Shown in pieces: positions 58,291 through 64,000 of a stretch of 64,000 nt of DNA. This stretch comes from Lepus europaeus (Eukaryota; Chordata; Mammalia; Lagomorpha; Leporidae), in NCBI RefSeq assembly GCF_033115175.1, contig NC_084836.1:70231297-70295296 (forward strand), written 5' to 3'. Within the stretch, counting starts at the first letter, position 1. Every line of letters begins with the position of its first letter. The notes below the pieces were generated by a model. It was given only the letters and a program-made list of their open reading frames with translations, did no database searches and was not told the origin of the DNA. Made by a program: the position numbers and the translations under genes.

Positions 58291-59085
58291 AAACAATAAA
58301 ATATTAAAATCAGGGTGAAAGGCAGGGAAGTCCCAGTATACTTGATCAATCACAAGTTGGTGATCATCTCATTATTTATTACAGTACCACCGAGAATACC
58401 TTCATCCTTATGTGAACTGCTGATACTTTGTCACTGATACAAGCAAAACAGCTCTCAGTCTGCTTCGTCAGTGCTGTCTCCTTCAGGGTAAAGAGCTGGG
58501 TGCACTCAGCCAGTTGAGCAGTGCGGCTGACAGTGACGGAGACCACTATCATTTCCATGTGCCGGGGTGGGTCATGGTGCAGAGGGAAGCCTTTCTGATG
58601 AGAGACTACTCCATCCTAGTGCACAGTTCAATGCCTCAGCGAGCGCAGATCGTCTGCTTCCAGTGTGTTACAGCTTTGTATCTGTTTTAATGCATTTTGC
58701 TCCACTATTTAGAAAGGTGGGTGGCTGCTCTGATCCATAGAAGCAGCCCATAATTGTCCTGATAGGAATGACACTAAAGTGGTTTTGCTATGTGAGATCT
58801 ATTTTGGGACTCTCGTTTTTACATTACTGTCTTGGATTAGCTTTTTGATCCAAAAGTCTTAGAACTGAAAGCCCACTGTTCCAGGTAGGGTTCATTTTAC
58901 CAGTCAAATCAGAGACACAATCAGGGCTTGGTGTGAATTAATATGCTGTGGGTGTAGCAGCCTTCCTGAAGGCCCATTTGCATAATGCCATATTTTAATG
59001 TCTTGTGGTCCGCCTGTCCCATAAATCTCAGGTGGAATTTTCTCCCCTGGCTGGGACTGATGTTTCACTTTGCTTTGGTCTGTAG
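58291..59085. other. RACGAP1 intron between coding exons 2 and 3, unique part
   Basis: No repeat recognised. Confidence 0.5.
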
Positions 59086-59222
59086 GAACGACAGATTCAG
59101 CTGATCCGAGAGATGCTCATGTGTGACACATCTGGCAGCATTCAACTAAGTGAGGAGCAAAAATCAGCTCTGGCCTTTCTCAACAGGGGCCAGCCATCCA
59201 GTGGCAACGCCGGGAACAAGAG
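59086..59222 (+). CDS. RACGAP1: RACGAP1 coding exon 3, residues 97-142
   Basis: It encodes [20 protein letters not shown] to NAGNKR, completing the coiled coil and entering the linker region. The acceptor is GGTCTGTAG ending at 59085 and the donor AG/GTGGGG begins at 59223. The 137-nt length leaves two bases of codon 142, completed as AGA by the next exon. Sequence agreement with the family is unbroken. Confidence 0.96.
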
Positions 59223-60167
59223 GTGGGGAAACCACATCTGTAGCTGTATGATCATGAGCAACACAAGCGTCCGAAGTTCTTGTTATCTGAACTCTCAAAA
59301 TATACTGCTCCTGGAATGTGTGCTGAATAGAGCAGAAGACTGGAGGGTTGGGGAATAAAGGCACAGGTTCCTCCCTGTTTCTTTTATTTTCTTATCTTTC
59401 CTTAGGATATTGTTTCACCCTGGATAAAACTTTGATGTTGGTGCTAAATTGCACATCAATAACTAATCCTGCACATTGCTAAGAAACCTAAAGGTGAAAG
59501 TGGCAGCTCAGCAGTGCTTTCAATGTTCACTCTCCAGAGAGCTCTTGTAGCTCTTCTGGTTTAGAAAGGTTGCTGTGAGCCCTGCCCGGACAGTAATTTC
59601 AGTTGCACTGCATCACCATTTAAAATAGTCTCAAGCAGGCTTTGGATTTAGCACCCCCAATACAATAAGTAGAGAAAGGTCAGCATTCTTAGAGCTATTT
59701 GTTTTGTTGCCTGATTGTTTTATGGGGAATCTTTATAACTAAGAAGATGTATGGGCTTAATTTCTTAAAACTAATGCTGGGTAGTACTCTCTTGTAGAAA
59801 GCAGCCACAACTGGGATCAAGGGAAGCTTCACCCATTAAACTTCCTCATGAATTTTTAGCAGCCTGTAGTAGGAACTCAGCAGGGAATAGCACCCATAGG
59901 CTTGACTGTCGCTTGAAGCAGCTGTGACAAGACCTTTTGTTACGTGACTCCTGCTGAAACAGCAGCTATGTTGCACCAGTACTCACGCAGCACACACGTT
60001 CTCCTATGAAAACCGTAAAGAGCAACCATCCCCTGCTAGGATTTCAGCTTGTGGTTGTTTCCATAGAGAAGCTAGTACCGCGAGTCTGCGGTGTGACCCA
60101 GCTGGGGTACTTGTTCTGAGTGATGGTGGGTTTTATGTTCTAACACTGCATTGTTTCACTCATCCAG
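59223..60167. other. RACGAP1 intron between coding exons 3 and 4
   Basis: 945 bp, GTGGGG donor to CATCCAG acceptor, no recognisable repeat. Confidence 0.6.
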
Positions 60168-60237
60168 ACTGTCAACTATCGATGAATCTGGTTCCATTTT
60201 ATCAGATATCAGCTTTGACAAGACTGATGAATCACTG
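60168..60237 (+). CDS. RACGAP1: RACGAP1 coding exon 4, residues 142-165 (PLK1/ECT2 region)
   Basis: It encodes [23 protein letters not shown]. By counting codons from the ATG, serines fall at positions 149, 157 and 164, three of the residues known in the human protein as PLK1 phosphorylation sites that create the docking surface for ECT2's BRCT repeats. This agreement confirms both the exon chain and the start codon. Acceptor CATCCAG ends at 60167; donor GTAATA starts at 60238. Confidence 0.96.
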
Positions 60238-61913
60238 GTAATAACATTTGATCTCCTCACTTATCTACCTTTCTTAACCCTGTTCCCTCAAGCATCTCTC
60301 CCGCCTTCTCCTCTGGACAGACTTTATTACCCTTTTATTAGTTGATGTGTTATAGATTCTGAGCTAGCAATTTAAAATATAAATCAACACAGGCTGTAAG
60401 AGATGGGCTTATATATTTGTTTAGTTTCTGGAAGTGAGAATATAGAATTCAGGATTTGGTATGAGGTTGAGTTTACTTAATGGATCTCTGTGAGCAGCAT
60501 GTCCTAATTGATTATATCTTCTTGACTTATTTATTAAAGCTCCAGCTAGCGGTAAAAAAAATTAGCAAAATCCTATCCAGACAGGGTTTGTTTTCTGCTT
60601 TTGGGGTAAATAAGACGTGTGCCTTATTTCTGAGTCTGTTTGGTTCTTTAGAAAAGTTCAGCCATACTTCACAATTAGAAGAAACCAGCGTACCGGCACT
60701 TTAGCCAGAAGTTTGTGAAGAGTTTCTAGGCACTGTAGAATGCTTTGGTCAAGAGTGGCCCATTTGTGTGTGCCCTGTTACTCCGCGGACATGGGGCAGC
60801 GCCCTTCTCTTAGTTCACGGGCATTTCTGCATGAAAGGTGGTCCCCTGATTTCATCTTGGAAAGTCAAGAGACTGTCACTGATTTGTGTGTGTGTTCTGT
60901 TGCTCACTGAGAACTGGCAAACAAAATAATAAATCAGAGGAAGTTATCGGTTGCTTTTCTGATACAGCAAAATGAGAGAACTGCTTTTACATGGCTAGGA
61001 GCTTTTCACCCAAATTTAGCATGTGATTGGAGAGGAAGATGGCATTTTATAGATACAAATATTAGGCATCACCTTCTGGAAAACAGCAATGATAAAAGAA
61101 TAGGTGTGAAATGTATAATAGAACCAGAACATGTTATCAACTGGTTTTGGAGCCAGATTTCCAGATATGATGTTTGTTGAAGTTGCATCATAACAACCAG
61201 TAGCTAAATAGCTTGGCCATGAATTAGAGAAGTTATATTTATTTACCTGTGATACTGTTTGCTCTATGCAACTGTTTCTAGATCCTATGTTTTCAGGAAG
61301 CACCAGGAATAAGGAAATGAATGCCAGATAGCTATTAAATGGATGCAAGTGGTTAAAATAAGTACATTGAAGCTAGACCATAGCAAAGGCCAAATAATGC
61401 TTCAGTGGTGAGCATCTTTTTAGGACCCAAGGAGGAGGGATGACTCGGAGATATGAAACCTGAACTGGAACGTTTTAAAGTGGCAGTATTGTACAGAACA
61501 TCTGATTAGACAGTAACAATCCCTTGAGGGCAAGAATCACACCTAACACGATCGGTATAGTGCCTAACATCCTGTAAGTTTTAAAACTAATTACAAAAAT
61601 AATCAGAAATAAAGGACCAGGCACCGGAAGTAATCACGGCAGAAGGTGATTCTTTAACCTTTTCTTGCCTCTGTGGTATTGGTTCCTGATTCTATTATAA
61701 TAGCTTCAATTTTTGAAAGAAAGCATATTAACTTCCTGTAACTCTGCAGCTAAAGCACTTGAGACCTTCCCTCCCCCCCGCCACTGCTCCCACTCCCCAG
61801 ATCATAAGTTGGGTGGTGACTTGAGCAGCCTTTAAAGTTCACAACATTTATTTGCACGGGTATAGGCGAAGCCTAACCAAAGAAGGAAATTAATGCAGTG
61901 TGATTGTCAACAG
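60238..61913. other. RACGAP1 intron between coding exons 4 and 5
   Basis: About 1.7 kb. A possible old-repeat end lies near 61505-61590 (cccttgagggcaagaatcac). Otherwise nothing recognised. Confidence 0.55.
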
Positions 61914-61967
61914 GATTGGGATTCTTCTTTGGTGAAGACCTTCAAACTGAAGAAGAGAGAAAAGAGA
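61914..61967 (+). CDS. RACGAP1: RACGAP1 coding exon 5, residues 166-183
   Basis: A 54-nt exon encoding DWDSSLVKTFKLKKREKR, including Ser170, the fourth known PLK1 site, and the basic cluster KLKKREKR that acts as a nuclear localisation signal in the family. It is too short to stand out as an open frame. It was found by the acceptor GTCAACAG, the donor GTATGT and exact frame continuity. Confidence 0.95.
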
Positions 61968-62640
61968 GTATGTATGGTTTCTTTCGTTTTTTTTTTTTTT
62001 TTCCAAAGTGACAATAAGAGTTTCCTTTGGAAAATTTGCCATGAAATTACATTCTGACACGTTGTTCTAGCCATTGTTAAATACATATTACAAATCAATT
62101 CCTGCTGTGGTGGGGAGTGGTATTGATAGTCTTTGAGGTAGTAACTCAGGATGGGATGCTGTTCCCCTGGCCTGGGCTGTGCCTCAATTCATTCATACAG
62201 TAGAAAGGGAAATGCTTAAGTTGTTTTCAGGCTGTCATGTGAATTTTTATGCAGGACTTTTGTGCTATAATATAAGCTTGAGATGAAATGTGTGTATAAT
62301 GGGATACAGAGACCTATCTGTGTGTGCTTGTTTAGGGTATGTAATGTGTTTCCAAAGACTTCACATCCTTAGATAGGATTACAGCTCTCCTTTTTTGTGG
62401 CACTGTCATCCGAATTTCTCCAGAGCTTGCTCATTTTTTTCCCTTAGGGCACTGAGGGTATTTTTGTGTTGGTACAACTTATTCTTCATGTGGAAATGGG
62501 TATGTGAAAGAGCGCATTGTTTATTTACTGTATTCCTGGTCTGTAGGACTTGCCAGCATATCGTCTGATAGAATGGTTTTAGCTTATGTGCTTTGAACCT
62601 ACTTGGCACTGAAGTTACTGGTCTTTGCTCCCCCCTCCAG
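61968..62640. other. RACGAP1 intron between coding exons 5 and 6
   Basis: No C repeat. A T run lies near 61988-62002. Confidence 0.6.
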
Positions 62641-62721
62641 CGCTCTAGTAGCCGGCAGTTTGTTGATGGTCCCCCTGGACCTATAAAGAAAACTCGTTCC
62701 ATTGGGTCTACAGTTGACCAG
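62641..62721 (+). CDS. RACGAP1: RACGAP1 coding exon 6, residues 184-210
   Basis: An 81-nt exon encoding [27 protein letters not shown]. The serine run 185-187 after the basic cluster matches the region of Aurora B phosphorylation in human. Human has, from memory, Thr at 186, so serine here is a conservative change. Acceptor CCCCCTCCAG ends at 62640 and donor GTAAGA starts at 62722. Confidence 0.96.
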
Positions 62722-62767
62722 GTAAGAATAGTAAGACCCAGAGAACTGTGGTCTGTTTTTGTCTGTC

Positions 62768-63092
62768 TGTTTGAAGGTAGATTTATTTATTTGAAAGTCA
62801 GAGTTAGAGAGAGAGAGAGAGAGAGATACAGAGAGAGATCTTGCATCCATTGGTTCACTCCCCAAATGGCCCCAACAGCCAGGGTGGGGCCAGGCTGAAG
62901 CCAGGAGCTTCTTCCAGGTCACCCACTTAGGTGCAGGGGCCCAAGGACTTGGGCTATCCTCCGCTGCTTTCCCAGGCACATCAGCAGGGAGCTGGATTGG
63001 AAGTGGAGCATCCGGGTCTTGAATCGGTGCCCATATGGGATGCCGATGTCACACACAGCAGCTTAACCCACTATGCCACAGTGCCGGCCCTG
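62768..63092 (-). repeat. C-repeat SINE, class A
   Basis: Lies between coding exons 6 and 7. GAACTGTGGTCT flanks both sides (near 62742 and 63092). Confidence 0.95.
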
Positions 63093-63460
63093 AACTGTGG
63101 TCTTGAATACACCAGCAATTAGTTGTCTCAAGCATTAAAAACTCCTTTAAGTCAACATTATAGTGTTAGTTTGAGATCTTTGATGGGAGTTTTCATATAT
63201 AACAGGAACCTTAGCATTCATATGAGTGGAAATAGTCCTATTAAGTAATCAACTATCAGCCTTATGTTTGATTCTGAGTTGCTTGTGTATATGCTCCTGT
63301 GACCTATATTTACATTATGAAGTAGGACATTTCAGCTTAAGCACGTTTTGGACTATGGTCTCAAGTCTTGGCCAAGACTCACCCACTCCAAATACCCTGT
63401 AATGAAAGGAAAGTTAGACTGTTTCTGTTCATCCTTCCCTTCTAACTACTGTTCACACAG
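63093..63460. other. RACGAP1 intron before coding exon 7
   Basis: Unique DNA ending at the acceptor at 63460. Confidence 0.55.
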
Positions 63461-63578
63461 GGAAATGAGTCCATTGTTGCGAAAACTACAGTGACTGTTC
63501 CCAATGATGGCGGGCCCATCGAAGCCGTGTCTACTATTGAGACTGTGCCATACTGGACCAGGAGCCGAAGGAAAATAG
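63461..63578 (+). CDS. RACGAP1: RACGAP1 coding exon 7, residues 211-249 (last exon in window)
   Basis: It encodes [20 protein letters not shown] to YWTRSRRKI plus the first base of codon 250. The acceptor is TTCACACAG ending at 63460. The donor is read as AAATAG/GTCTGT, a non-consensus but GT-starting site chosen because it keeps the family frame (expected next residue Gly). Codon 249 is ATA (Ile) where I recall Thr in human. The C1 zinc finger and RhoGAP domain are encoded beyond the window. Confidence 0.93.
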
Positions 63579-63830
63579 GTCTGTTGGCTCTGTGACTAAA
63601 TTGTGTAAAACAATGGGTAAAATTTGGGAACATAGTTTCCCAGAACCCTCCTGGGTCAGAGACTGGGTGTTTTGGGTAGTTTCTTACTGTACCTGCTTAG
63701 AACCTGAGATTGGTTTGTGTCATGCTTTCCCTTTGATTGCCAGCCAGGCTGCTAGTATGGAATTTTAGTTTTCCTTGAAACATTTTTTGGTAATTTTTGC
63801 ATAGCCACTGATGTTTCTCCCCTCCCCCCC
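63579..63830. other. RACGAP1 intron after coding exon 7
   Basis: Unique DNA up to the next SINE. Confidence 0.5.
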
Positions 63831-64000
63831 CTTAAAGATTTATTTATTTGAAAGGCACAATTAACAGAGAGAGAGAGGTCTTCCATCTGCTAGTTTACTC
63901 CCAGATGGCCACAAAAGCTGGTATGGGATCAGACTGAAGCCGGGAGCTTCTTCCAGGTCTCCCACATGGATATAGGGATCCAAGCACTTGGGCCGTGCAC
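63831..64000 (-). repeat. C-repeat SINE, class A, cut by window end
   Basis: Tail and first half of the body only, because the window ends. Confidence 0.92.

Noticed and set aside
58440..58620. Possible extra RACGAP1 exon between coding exons 2 and 3
   Set aside because: The stretch is exon-like in composition, but joining exon 2 directly to exon 3 gives the exact family sequence and frame, so none is needed.

Overview
This is a piece of a lagomorph nuclear genome, most likely rabbit (Oryctolagus) or a close leporid. Two observations support this. First, the spliced coding exons of two vertebrate genes can be read directly. Second, the window holds about 65 copies of the tRNA-derived SINE family known as rabbit C repeats (CSINE). 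These have a tRNA-like head, a CT-rich body end and an AAATAAATAAATCTTT-type or poly(A) tail. No bacterial, viral or CRISPR-like system was found.

The window covers two divergently arranged genes. On the minus strand lies the 5' part of ASIC1, a proton-gated sodium channel. Its first two coding exons are at 14211-13850 and 13311-13116 (isoform ASIC1a, residues 1-186). A probable non-coding first exon sits in a strong CpG island at about 15.0-15.6 kb. Positions 1-13115 are the downstream intron; no ASIC1b-type first exon was recognised there. On the plus strand lies the 5' part of RACGAP1 (MgcRacGAP/CYK-4, the centralspindlin subunit). It has a CpG-island promoter and non-coding exon 1 at about 39.1-39.3 kb, then seven coding exons between 47.6 and 63.6 kb that encode residues 1-249. 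The C1 and RhoGAP domains lie beyond the window.

Layout: 1-2.2 kb is unique ASIC1 intron with a MIR. 2.2-8.1 kb is SINE-rich intron. 8.1-17.1 kb is free of C repeats and holds the ASIC1 exons and CpG island. 17.1-39.0 kb is the intergenic interval, a mix of SINE clusters, old MIR/L2/L1 fragments, a CA-rich tandem tract at 31.3-31.9 kb and several repeat-poor blocks with homeodomain- or GATA-like motifs. 39.1-42.7 kb is the RACGAP1 promoter and a SINE-poor part of intron 1. 42.7-58.3 kb is extremely SINE-dense, with nested insertions. 58.3-62.7 kb is again SINE-free and carries three consecutive coding exons (59.1-62.0 kb) plus the start of a fourth.

The two genes are neighbours rather than a pathway. 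ASIC1 is a neuronal channel. RACGAP1 is a cell-cycle gene, and its promoter carries NRF1, E2F, CCAAT and CHR motifs, as expected for a G2/M gene.

The most unusual sequence structures are three. One is a perfect 80-bp palindrome made where a SINE inserted (38275-38354), apparently an inverted copy of the target flank. The second is a nested perfect hairpin in a repeat-poor intergenic block (29519-29592). The third is a set of nested SINEs with exact target-site duplications that give a relative age order for the SINE classes.
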